Of a stretch of 64,000 nt of DNA, positions 1 to 11,355 are shown in pieces. Source of the stretch: Stercorarius parasiticus (lineage: Eukaryota; Chordata; Aves; Charadriiformes; Stercorariidae); contig VWZL01000615.1 in assembly GCA_013396915.1 (NCBI GenBank), positions 193,295-257,294 on the forward strand, given 5' to 3'. How positions within the stretch are numbered: the stretch's first letter is position 1; every line of letters begins with the position of its first letter. Below the pieces are notes generated by a model, which was not told the origin of the DNA, made no database searches, and saw nothing but the letters and a program-made list of their open reading frames with translations. The position numbers and the translations under genes were made by a program.

Positions 1-30
1 ATGTCATATGTTAAGGTATTTTTAGTAGTA

Positions 31-67
31 GAAAGTAGTGTCTAGGGTGGAAAGTAGCTCTAGGGTG
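31..67. repeat. Short tandem duplication, about 18-19 bp x 2
   Basis: Two adjacent copies of a GAAAGTAG...CTAGGGTG unit lie at 31-49 (19 bp) and 50-67 (18 bp). They differ by one missing base and a substitution in the middle. This looks like simple slippage and has no known function. Confidence 0.75.
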
Positions 68-2544
68 GAGCATGATAATTTGGGACAAACATACACAAAA
101 GTGTATTTGGCAGCTACAAATGTCATTGATTTCCTATTAAAAGGCCATGAAAGAAATTGTGGATACATTGAAGGTGATGGGAATAGTCCTAATGACTTTT
201 AAGGCAATTTCAAACCATACATCTCAAGTTGCTTGATTTGATATTTCAAAATTTCATCTACAAAGATAATTGTTCCCTGTTATTCCTCTGCTTAAGTTGT
301 ATGATCTGTATTTGACTTAAATTAGGATAACTATATGCCTCATATGACTAGACTAGAGTAAGTTTATCCAAGCAGTTTTATATTTGAGATTTATTTTGTT
401 TGATTTCCCAACTGAATTTGCATTAAGTGTCTTGAAATACCTTGGCTTGTGGATAGTATTCCCTGTTGAGATAATAAAGCTTTGAACGTCTACTACATCA
501 TGAACTTTAATATGCCTTTCATACTCTTATTATACTATTGTCAATAAATTCAATATGGCACAGGGCTCCAAATGTTGCATTTTCACTTCTTACTGTCTAA
601 AAGAAATCAATATCTATGTAACTAGAAGAACAGGAAGAAATTCTATAACAGTTTTATCTAAGAAATAAGTCTATGTTTTTGCAGTCCTTAAAAATTTCAA
701 TTGCAGTGTACTGGATTCCTTATTTAGTTAACTATGGGTTACAGTTTAACAGAAACTGCAAGATTCACCAAATCACATGTGCAAAGGTACCTGCTTAGTT
801 AAATTAGAATTTCCATATTAAATAACTTCGTTAGAAATAATTTAAGCTTTTCTGTCATCCTCACCCCCCGTAGGGAAGCTGAAACATGAATCTTGGGAAT
901 GTATAGAAAACTTCAAACAATATGCTGGTTGAAGCAAGAATGGGCAGGGAGAGAGGTTAGAGCTGAGTGAATAAAGGGTATTTAGAATAGTTTTTACTAC
1001 ATTAAATGAATTTCATTGAAATTATGCAAAGTACTTACATTTCACATTTCCCTTCATTTTCCTTCAGAGGTGTAGTGAATTGTTAAAACAGATGGCCAGT
1101 AGGTGTTTAATTATCTTTATCCTGGCTTTATTTTCAAAATGAAAAAGAAATATGAATACTTCTTGCAGACTTATTATAGTGGTTCCATTGTTACACTATC
1201 TGAATTCTTGTTACCAAAAGTAGTGGAATATTTGTTTACATATGCATTTGTAATTCGCACAATACTCTGAATATCTTGTATTCTTAGATGTGCTAATTTT
1301 GGAATTGCAGTATTCATTTTTTGTCATCATCATGAAACATGATAAAGTACAATAGTAATAAAAATAAGCTTGTTATTCATTAGAATCCAATATTATGAAT
1401 ATATGAACATTTTCTAAAGTGAAATATTATAATTTGGCAGAAGTTGCACGGTATCTGCATGGTATATTGTATTTTGTTGTGAGACAGAAGCCTCCTATAA
1501 ATTTGAGAAATTAAGTGTCTGTAGAGATAAAAGGACCTCTTAAAAACTAAACCAAAGGAAGGCTGCACAAGCTGCTTTTGTGGAAGAAGGCATTCACCTG
1601 ACCTCACTGGACCTCTGAAATACCATGAGCCCTTAGTAAAATTTTGTTTTTTCTAAGGACTTGGCAAATCTAGAGGAGAAGGACCATGTTAATGCTTCAG
1701 TCATTAGGAAAAGCTACAATTCAGCGTTGGAATTGGCCACATCAAAATCCAAATTTCATTTTTTCCCTGTATTCACGAAAATACAGTTGTTACTGCCCAC
1801 TCTTTCTGTGACAGTTGTTGGTGTTGCTTTTTTATATAAGCATTCTTCTAATACATGCCTTACAACTTACTAAATTACTGCTTTTTGTTGGAGAAGCAAG
1901 GCAGTGCAGTGTCATCAGTGCTACTCCAGCTTAATTTGTGATGCAAAATACTGAGGTTATGAGCACACATGAGAAATTTGAATCAGCTACAGATTCTGCA
2001 GAAGGAGCTAAGGAAAGGTCACTCTGGATCCTGAGTTTTGATGCTTGGTTTGTAGTTTCTGACTTGTGCTATTTCAGCATTCTTTTAAACTATGGGTTCA
2101 TTTCTGTAGAGGAAAGGTTATTCCGTATTAATGAATGAAATCTCAGCTTTCTGTAAGTATATTTCACTTCTGCATGAAATTTTCCTAGAGAACATGAATA
2201 TTTAGCATGTAATTGGTAATATGCTCATGAAATAATTGAGTGGCAAACAAAAACAGAATCACAAAAACTACAGCTGTGTTAAATTATACTTAATGTCTTA
2301 TACAAGCAGAAAGAATGAACTATGTTTATTTTCCAAACAATAAAATTTCTAGTTTAGTTTTCAATGTAATTATTTTTAGAAAGTAAATTAAGTTTCATAG
2401 TTTGGATAAAATTATGTTTTGCAATTCTGATGCTATGAAGCTAATTTACAAAGTTGAAAAACTGTGTTGAGTGCGTAGAAATCAATTTTATAGTGGTATG
2501 AAATTATTTTTTTCTTAGGTCACTAGCTAGTAGAATATGCTGGA

Positions 2545-2575
2545 AACCATGGTAACAAAAAGTGCTACCATGGTT
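2545..2575. repeat. Perfect 10-bp inverted repeat with CCATGG in each arm
   Basis: The arms are AACCATGGTA (2545-2554) and TACCATGGTT (2566-2575), separated by 11 bases. Each arm also holds its own CCATGG palindrome. The left arm extends to GGTAAC, an RFX X-box half site. It sits about 265 bp upstream of a PX-domain exon. It could be a cruciform or hairpin, or a paired protein-binding site; nothing in the sequence decides between these. Confidence 0.7.
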
Positions 2576-2628
2576 GCCCCAGAGTCATGTTAAAATGAGC
2601 AAGCTATGTTTGTCTTGATAAATATAAT

Positions 2629-2670
2629 AAAAAGAGAGAAAAAGAGGAGAGGGAAGAAGGGAGAGAATAA
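2629..2670. repeat. GA-rich low-complexity purine tract
   Basis: Nearly pure A/G run (AAAAAGAGAGAAAAAGAGGA type) inside the intron just upstream of the first visible exon. This is simple low-complexity DNA. Confidence 0.75.
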
Positions 2671-2839
2671 GATTAATGACCTATACAACAGAAACAACAA
2701 ATAAGTGATCCTGGAACTTCTGGTACAATTGCATCATGAATGTGAAGGTCTTAAGTTTTGAAGCTAGAGAGAGTAAAGGAGATATATTAATTCAATGGTC
2801 TGTCTTTAAATTATTTCTTTCCATGTCTGTATTTTGCAG

Positions 2840-2980
2840 GTTTATATTAGGATAAAGGATGATGAATGGAATGTTTATCGAAGATATGCAGAGTTCAGAA
2901 GCTTGCATCATAAATTACAGAATAAATACCAGCAAGTGAGGACTTTTAACTTTCCACCAAAAAAGGCCATTGGAAACAAG
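2840..2980 (+). CDS. SNX29: SNX29 exon: first part of the PX domain (47 codons)
   Basis: SNX29 is a sorting nexin with an N-terminal RUN domain, coiled coils and a C-terminal PX domain that binds membrane phosphoinositides, probably on endosomes. This exon starts after the acceptor TTTTGCAG, reads in phase 0 and ends at GGAAACAAG|GTACTT. It encodes 47 residues beginning VYIRIKDDEW. It holds the PX signature R14-R15-Y16-x-E18-F19; by comparison with p40phox, R15 would contact the 3-phosphate and Y16 would stack on the inositol ring. The Pro-rich PX loop FPPKK (residues 38-42) satisfies P-x-x-K. The match to SNX29 rests on my memory of the vertebrate protein and is strong along the whole exon. 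The first PX strand must lie in the previous exon, outside the window. The donor is non-consensus at +4/+5 (GTACTT). The frame stays open to a stop at 3056-3058 if the intron is retained. Confidence 0.93.
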
Positions 2981-3620
2981 GTACTTAAAAGAACTCATAG
3001 TATCATTATGAGTGGGGAAAAAACCTTTCCTATTGACACACACAAAAAAAAGAGGTGACTATCATAAATATTTTTTACGCCTGCTGGATGGTACCTGCTG
3101 TTTTTATACAGACTTTGCCCTCATCAGCTCAGATTCACTGATAATGTAGTAAAATTAATGCATTGATTTTTCCACTCGCTGTTCACCAATTGTCCTAAGT
3201 TCTTTGAACCAGCTGTTTAAAGGCATTTGGGTGCTGAATTCCTATAATCTGTGTCTTTGTGGCTTAGCTCTCCCGTTTTAAAATGGGAATTTCTGCATTT
3301 TCCTATCATAAAGGGATTTTGCAAAAAATACAGTAAATATTGCAGTATGTATGTAGTAAATGTGTAGTATTATGTAGTTTAATCCTTAATCACCAAAACT
3401 TCAAAATGTTCAAGAGCTTAAATGCACATTGCAATATACATCAAAAATCCAGTAAGGATTGAGAAGAGAAGTAATCAAGGTTATTTTTCTTTACAGTGTA
3501 GGAATGATCTGAAAAAATTATTTAACTGTCACAAGTAAAATATTTGAGATTTAAATCATGGTTATGACTAAAAACGTCTGTTTTAAACTACTGTGTGCTT
3601 AAATCAGCATTCCTAATGTT

Positions 3621-3626
3621 AATAAA
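3621..3626 (+). terminator. Candidate intronic poly(A) signal AATAAA
   Basis: An exact AATAAA lies about 640 bp past the PX exon donor and about 560 bp past the in-frame stop reached by read-through of that donor. It matters only if intron retention occurs. AATAAA is common by chance in AT-rich DNA, so on its own this is weak. Confidence 0.2.
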
Positions 3627-6600
3627 ATTTGTTAGCTTTTATATAAGATTATCACTGAGTTCTCATATCAAATATCTAAGAAGCACCAACCATAGCGATC
3701 AGTGTAGTCATCAAAAGAAAGCTGACATAATGACTAAAATACTCAAAGATCTTCATGATGTTTTATTTGGCCTAAGACCACATTAATATATGTATCACTA
3801 AAATGCCAGAATCATGCTAATTATATCTGTTGCAACTTTGTCTTTGATAGAAAAATCATATGAAGTAATATAAAGTTTCAAAAACAACTAGAAAAAATAG
3901 TTTATAAATTCCTTAATGGCATTGAGATGTCAGTGAACGTGGATTGTGAATGTTTAAAGATGGTAACTCTGATCTTCAAATGATTTCCCAAGTGTTCCCT
4001 GAAAATGAGTAGGTAAACTTGGCACATGTGGTACAAAATTAGTAGTAGTGCATATAATCTGGAATGAGTGGTGGTGATATAAATATATATGGAGTTTATC
4101 AATAAAATCTGTAGGCCTTTCTGCTCGGCATAAAGTCCAGAGTTAATGTTCATTTCCTACTAGTCTAGTAAACAAAAGTACTTATGAGAGCTTTTCCTGC
4201 CTTTGTTTTTCATATATTAGAAGATCATGCATTTTTCATTTCATTTTTAGTGGATAGTTTTGTAACAGAAACAACGTATTTTCTTCTTTGTTACGTAACT
4301 AATTCTCCTTTTTTGAAGTGATGGAGTATCAGCCACTTCAATAAATTACAAAAGTCTTCTTTTAAGCTTTTTTTGGCAGTCTCTCATCCTTAATTGCTTT
4401 AAATACTAATTGAATTACAAGTTCAGTTGCACAATTGATGCATACAAAATTATCAGTTGAGCAACTCATTAAAAATTAGCATCGCTTATTCTTTCAGTGC
4501 TTTAGCTTTGGGACAAAATTCTACCTTATTCATGCAGAAACCCACAATCACTTTCTGTCATATCAGCTCTCAGAGAAAGTATCTTTTCTTTACAGTAAGA
4601 AATGGGTGCCGTCCATTGCACTCCTGAAAGGCTCCTATGATGAGACATAAGCCAGTTGTATAATTGGAATTGATTAATGTTTATACCTGTAAATAGCCTG
4701 CAAGTTGCAAAGTGGTACTTTCATATCAGCTTTGCAAGAGCGTACCTCAGTTTATCACACAAGAGCTTATTTCCACAGCACATTGTGTAGGCAAACTTTT
4801 ATCCTTCTAGTGCTGCTATTTTGTGTACCATGTCATATTATATATTGCATTTAGAAATATTGCATGCTTTTATGTGGTATGGTGGATCATGCTTCAGGAA
4901 CACTTATCCTATAGCTCCAGTAGAAACAATATCCCCTTGAAAGAAATTGCACTGTGTGCCTGACTGAGATGGGTTAATGGCCTTGAGATGGTCCTCCTTT
5001 CCATGAGCGAGCAAGTTGAAATAATTGGAAGGTTTAAAAATTCAGTGTAAAATCAATTAATTCACATGGGAATGTCTGTAGAACATTATTCTGTAGTTCT
5101 TGGAATTCGGTGGAACTTCCAGTTTAGGATAAAGGATTTGTGCAGGATGTTACACGTGAAAATGTTTGGCATTAGAATAGATAGTGTCAATACCACTTTT
5201 TTCAATACTTCTTTGACTTTAGTGACTACCAAAGCATGCTCTTCTAAATATGCTGTTAGATTTCAATAGAATTATTTTCTCTCTGATATTAGTGATACTG
5301 TTTTTAATAGAATTGCTGCTGTCTTCCCATTTCTAGATCAATCAATACAGTCTTAAATCAGTGCATAAAGAGCAGTTTCAGTAGGTAAATTCTGCTAACG
5401 AAAGTATCTCTATTCAGTTTACATCAATCTATGGTTTTCGCATCCTTTACAAATCCTCAGTGATATTAGATGCCCAAATAACATCTTGGTAAAACATAGT
5501 CCTCCATGTGTAAATGGCTAAAAATGACTGTTTTACAGCTTTTGGAAAATGGTGTGTGCTTCTATATCCTTCAGGTCTGTACCTGAATGATGTTATTTAT
5601 TGCATATCTTCAGTACACTGTGTTTGGTCCTGTGAGGCTAATGAAGGTGATATGCTTATTCTAAATGTTAGTGGCATTGAAAGAGAGTTTTGCTGTAATT
5701 GATACCTCCCTTGTATATTGTGCTTCTTTTTTAAACTGCAGATCATTTTATTTAAGACTTACAAAATTGATCTGCATTTTTAACTCTTGAACTGTTTGTT
5801 TTTGTAATCTTAGAACATACTCCCCATCTTACCAGCCTGGTTTGTGGTTTGCTAAGTATTTTATATGTAGGTGTATATACCAAGACTTGTAATTTCAAAC
5901 TATGGTTTTCTTGCATTAAATAGATTTTTGCCTTTTATCTGCTCTTCAGGTACTCTGGATCTTTTGAATTCATACTATCATTATCACAGTTTAAGTCTTT
6001 GTGACTATTGCCTTCCTGTCAGGTTCCTAACGTCCAAAAGACTGGCTTGTTTCTAGGTCTAGAGTGTGCTGAGTTATGTGAAGTCATAAAGAGAAGCTTC
6101 ATACGATCATAATACTTGATTGCAGAGGGATCCCTGTATGCTTTTGCATAGAAATACAGCTTTGTTTTTTTATTTAAAATGAGCTGTTACATTTATCTTC
6201 TGAATCTTCGTTGGTGCTGTGTTTCTGTCTTACTTTTTAAAATGTTGCTTTCAGACTAATGGTTGTCATAATATATGACTGTTTACTAGAGCTATTATTC
6301 CATATTTACTGGACCTATTATTCTAATTTTTTTAATATTGCAATGTCCTTAAAATCTCAGTTGCTACTTCTGCATTGGGCAGACTATAATGCTTAAAGAA
6401 TAGATTTTAGTACTGAGTAAACATCTAGTTAGGTATCCTCTTGCAAGGGTATTGTCCGAATAGAGGACATATCAAAATAGAAATGTTTCTTTGCTTCCAC
6501 TGAAGATGTGAATTCAATGATTGTCTAAGTGTGTAGAAATTGAATGAGGTAGCTTTCCACTGAGTGCTGACTTGACTGCATGCTATCCCTTGCTTTCCTT

Positions 6601-8337
6601 TAAAACATTGGATACCCCATATAGAAAGAATACACAGCACTTTCCTGAGATTAGAAGAGAGTGACTTTGCCATGACTCCTCAAGTTCATAAAAGGAACAA
6701 TACAGAAATCTAAAACAAGTTTTCTGTCTAGGAGAAAATGTTGAAAGCATCATCATTCATCACTTTTAGCCCATGCAACTGAAGTTTGTGAGCTGTTTCT
6801 CTAGCCATAGCTTGTTTCATGCCCAAATGTTAGTTCAACAAAGTAAACGTGTCCCTCTCACGTATCAGTGACTAAGCTAAATTGTAGATTTTGTGTATAT
6901 AATTATTTTAAAAGTTTATAAATATTTTGTGTATGTATCTTAAAATATATCTGGTTTTATATACATATAAACACATGTACGCATATGACAACATCAAAGA
7001 CAGCATTTAGGATATATATGAAGTTGGCTTCTGGAATGTATCTGGTAATTCTGCAAGTTCTATTCAGCAGGGACTTTATCTTTCTCCCATTTATGTCAGT
7101 GGGAGTCCTGCCTTTGTGCTAACAGTGCAGATGTCTTCCATTATTTTTTTTTTCCTGCCAGCATAGCTGCTTTTTTATCAGTGTTTGGTCTATTTGCCTG
7201 TTTCTGAAGATAATGAAGACTTTTAAGACAGCCTGTAGGATAACTATTTTAGGATTAAAAAGTATAAAAGGTAAAGATTTTATTGCAAAGAAAAAAAGAC
7301 AGACTATAGCTTGCATATTTGCTTATAATGTTTGTTGTTTTTTAAAAGTTTATCAAGTAAAGAGCTGTCTGGCTCTGTGTGTGTATATGTATATATGTGA
7401 AGTAATTTGAAGCCGTTCAAATTAGAGTTGGAATTTTAATATTTTTGCTCTTAAAGGTTTCACATTATGCCATTGATGTGTAACCCCTGTTATGTATTTC
7501 CTTACTGTAAGAAGTTGATCTGCCATTTTGGGCCTGTCTATTCAGAGACAAGTAGCCTTTTAAAGCTCCTTTTTAGAGTAGATGATGGAGGTACTAAACT
7601 CCTCTTGGAAAGGGATAAGAGAGAAGGAGCATGAGAGGAATAAGGTTGAGTTTGGCAGGAGGAAGCAGGGGAAAGGGCTGTAAGGCTTTTCATCATGGAT
7701 AACTCAAGGAAGTGATGCTGTCCTGTGTTATGTTCCAGAGTTCCTGGTTGAGTGGTAACCTGGCCTTGAGGTTCTCCTGAGGGGAACCTTTCTGGGTTAG
7801 GGACAGAGGTCACCAGTCTAGTGCATTTCCATGAAGATTCCTCTGCTTCCTCTTTTTCAGTTGTTTTCTACTATCTCTGTGGCATGAAGTGCTCATATAT
7901 CTCCAGGTATCTAAGATACAGTTCTGGTGTTTAAGATTTTTTAACTTTTGTGGAAGTATTTTCCTGTGGGAAGGAGGGGGTAGCTGCTACTGGGTTGGGC
8001 CGAGGAGAGAGGTGAATGATTTGATGAGATAGCTGTTTGAGGAAAAAAACTACTTGCTTTGCTAGTAATTTTCAGAGACCATGATGCTACATAATTTTCT
8101 TTTAAGGTTATTCACGTGAATTCAACAGAGCTATTTCTACCTCCTCAAAAAAAGGCCTATGTGTTTGCTATTATCAGTCACACTTATGTGACACAGAATA
8201 TGAATTCAGAATTCAGTGTTTGTTGTCCTATGCTCACTACATTACGCAGTACATTACCTAGTTTGTGTACATACATTAACAAGCTATGTATTTGGTTATT
8301 GTGATCAAGTGAAAGTGTGAGATACTGTTGACTGACA

Positions 8338-8550
8338 GATTCACCATGAAGGTGGTGAGACACTGGAACAGGTTGCCCAGAGAGGTGGTGGAAGCCCCAT
8401 CCCTGGAAGTTTTTAAGGCCAGGCTGGACGGGGCTCTGAGCAGCCTGATCTAGTGGGAGATGTCCCTGCCCATGGCAGGGGGGTTGGAACTAGATGATCT
8501 TTAAGGTCCCTTCCAACCCTAACAATTCTGTGTTTCTGTGATTCTATGAG
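8338..8550 (+). mobile_element. CR1 LINE, 5'-truncated 3' end, sense orientation
   Basis: This is the 3' terminal part of a chicken-repeat-1 (CR1) non-LTR retrotransposon. It begins at about TTCACCATGAAGG and carries the familiar CR1 3' block: GGTTGCCCAGAGAGGTGGTGG, CCATCCCTGGAAG, GGCCAGGCTGGACGGGGCTC, GGTTGGAACTAGATGATCTT and CCCTTCCAACCC. It ends with ATTCTGTG...ATTCTATGA at about 8549. Heavy 5' truncation is normal for CR1. The conserved block is close to what I remember of the consensus, which suggests a relatively young copy. No reverse transcriptase coding remains. I see no clear target-site duplication, as is usual for CR1. It lies in the same orientation as SNX29. Confidence 0.93.
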
Positions 8551-9319
8551 CATTCAGGAGGGACAGAAACAAAGAATGGAACTTCCTGCATCTTTCAGAT
8601 CTGGAGAAAGGCCTCAGGACATACTTTTTCCAACTTCATTGCTATTCCAATAAATATCCTAGACCATAACTTTAATAAAAAACACTAACAGTAATTCTAG
8701 ACTGACATGGAAAATCATGTCCATGGTTTAAAGAAATCAGTTCATAAGTTGCATTCATACGTCCAATGTGTATTTTATTGCCATGATAGCAAATGTGATT
8801 GTAATAGTTAATGTACTGACAGCGTTTGAAATACATATTTTAAAACAGGAAGTGTAACAATTCCTGTTTAACTAGTACATAGGCAATAACAGAAGAAATG
8901 TGGAATGTTTGAAAGAGGGTGATCCATAAAGATTCTTAGGGAAGGAAGTAATTTCATTTTAGGCTTGGGTGCTTTTGTGTCCTGATTTAGCAGAGCACTT
9001 CAGGATGTCCTAAAACTTAAGTATGTGTTTAGCTTGCATTGTAATCAGAAGTGCAAATATATGTACTTTATGGGGTTTAGTAGCTCATAAAAACTATCTT
9101 TTATCAGATTAGTTTGTCAAAGTCATATTGTCATAGGGAGCTGTGACGTAGAAAGCAAAACTTCTAGCTAATGCCATTGGGGCAGTGGACTAAATAATAT
9201 TTCTTAGTATTAAAGCTTTGATATCCGACGTCTTCAAGTAGAATTAGTAGAAAATGATGACTCTCTGCTGTTTCATAATTGGAATACATTTATTAAAGGA
9301 GAAAAGCTTTGGAAATATA

Positions 9320-9359
9320 AATCCTTAAGTTATATATTAAAAATTTGAACTTAAGGATT
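9320..9359. repeat. Perfect 12-bp inverted repeat, 16-nt spacer
   Basis: The arms are AATCCTTAAGTT (9320-9331) and AACTTAAGGATT (9348-9359), exact reverse complements around an AT-rich 16-base spacer. It may be a hairpin, or the core of a degraded palindromic element. Nothing nearby identifies it. Confidence 0.75.
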
Positions 9360-10614
9360 GCTTTCATTAATGCTTACTTAATTTGATTTTTGGGTGATGT
9401 GATATAGATGCTTACATTCTATATTATTCTTGATTTTCAAAGTAAGTAGATTTTAATTTTCAACCCTCTTAGTGGACTTAACTAGTATATTGAGTTATTT
9501 TCATATACTACTTTGCCTTGTGGGTTTTAGGAAAAACTGTAGTTAATATAAATTTGACAGACATGCCCATGCTGTAGTATGGTTAAAAAGAAAATAAAGG
9601 GATCCATTTGCATTGTGTTCAAATCAGGAAGGGAACTCAAATTACTTTTATATGTACAGTCACATGCGTTAATTCTGTAACACTGGGGTTTTTTATGGCG
9701 TTCTAAAACCATAAAAGAAACTTCGACCTCTCAGTTTGCTATGTTACTTCATAATTGGAAAGTTCAAGTCTTAAAGAAGTATGAGCTTTAAATAGCCATT
9801 GAGATTAAATTAATACAGTCTAGTTTTCAAATAGGTAACTTAATTGTAGTACCATACAGAGAGAAATAAAAATAATTTCACGCTTGGCATAATATATTGA
9901 GATTTCTAGTCACAGCACACCTCTTTTCTGACACTGTCACCTGCACACTAAAGGGGACTACGGAGTATTTCAGATTTTGAATCCAGATCCCCTCTGGGTT
10001 TTCTACTGGAAAAGACTGCGGTGGATATTTTATGTATACGGCACTTAGAAAAGAGCATTCAGTTCTTCGTCATTTCCATTTTTTTGTCACATTACTATCT
10101 AAGAGAAGAGAAATAAGTCAGTAGGAAATGGTTGGGTTTTATATGACAAATACTTTATAGCAAATGCTTCATCTTCAAGTTCTGTAGTATGGAACATCTG
10201 GGTTACCTGAAACTCAGCATGAAGGTTAAAACTAACACAGTGCAGAGTAGTATATTTCAATTTTGGTGGTTTAATTTAACAGGTAAACAGTTTGCCAACT
10301 TGTACTTCTCCATCCCTTTCAGAATGTCTCACTGAATTAATATGTCCATTTGTGCTCAAGTGTAACATTTCATGAAAATAGTGTATTGAGTCTTTCTTTT
10401 CAAGTTGCAAAAATTACTTATTAATTGCTGTTCAAGTTTAGGAAGAAGGAACACAGCCCATTTAGGGTCTACAAAACAAAATTTTGCCTGTTAAGTGGTG
10501 TTTTTATTTTTGCCGTCTTGTAATCCGACAGAGAAGTGATTTATTCTAACAAATTCTTGACGATAGAACCCATAGAAACAGTTCAGATGGTGTTACTTTA
10601 CATCATGACATTAT

Positions 10615-10625
10615 GGGGGGGGGGG
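10615..10625 (+). repeat. Poly-G run (11 G)
   Basis: Uninterrupted run of 11 G on the + strand in AT-rich intron sequence. Such runs are length-polymorphic and prone to sequencing error. Confidence 0.85.
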
Positions 10626-11326
10626 AAGTAATTTACATGCTGCTTGGACACCTGCTAGATAAAAATATTGCAGTTTTATAACAACTCATGCGTCATTTAG
10701 GTATTCTAGTAGCCTCCTGGTATAAAATGAAAATATAAAAATAACTTTCTAAATTTATTTCTTATTGTGATAGTGATGCTAAATTACAAAGTTACTTGGA
10801 TTAATACATTTCCTTTCAGAGAGATCTCAGCAGGGACACCTCATTACAGAAATAAAACTAAAACCTTTCTCTGAATTTGAAATTTTACCCATGTTTTTCT
10901 CTCCTTCTGTACCTATCAATATGCTTTATAGTATGTTTTATAAATGTCATCAAATTCTAATCTTACTTGCTCTACAGCTATTTGAGCAATTGCTAGTACT
11001 AAAAATATTTAATATTAATTTTTTTAAAAGTGGAGAAAACAAAATATTGAATACTTCAGATTGTGTGAAATGCTGGAGACACTTCCTGCATGAAAAATCT
11101 GTTTTTCCTCATTGTACCATGTAAAATAAGGCACTATGAATAATGGGCACTTGATATCAATATTCCTCATTCATTCAGTTTTTGCTTTGGAAAATAGAAT
11201 TGTCCTATCAGAGTGTATCTAAAAAAAATTTCTATTAAAGGAGCATCTAGCCTTTTGAGTGCAAGTTAAGTTCAAAGATGATCTTGTATCCAGGTACTGC
11301 TTGGCAGTTGGGGTGGTAAACTGCTG

Positions 11327-11355
11327 TATTTATTTATTTATTTACTTATTTATTT
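11327..11355. repeat. (TTTA)n microsatellite
   Basis: About seven tandem copies of TTTA/TATT with one interruption (ACTT) in the middle. It is a simple intronic tetranucleotide repeat. Confidence 0.85.

Larger units (their letters stand above)
1..2839 (+). other. SNX29: Intron of SNX29, 3' part (upstream end outside the window)
   Basis: AT-rich non-coding sequence leading into the first visible SNX29 exon. It ends in a good acceptor: a pyrimidine-rich stretch from about 2811 and then TTTTGCAG at 2832-2839. It contains a short tandem duplication near its start (31-67), a purine-rich GA tract (2629-2670) and a double CCATGG inverted repeat (2545-2575). I see no exon or RNA gene. Short open frames such as those around 1661-1873 and 1938-2138 resemble no family I know and are what AT-rich random sequence gives. 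The donor of this intron is not in the window. Confidence 0.85.

Noticed and set aside
7538..7813. 91-codon - strand frame rich in Ser, Pro and Leu
   Set aside because: It is the complement of a GA-rich low-complexity stretch; I could not link it to a gene or transposon protein.
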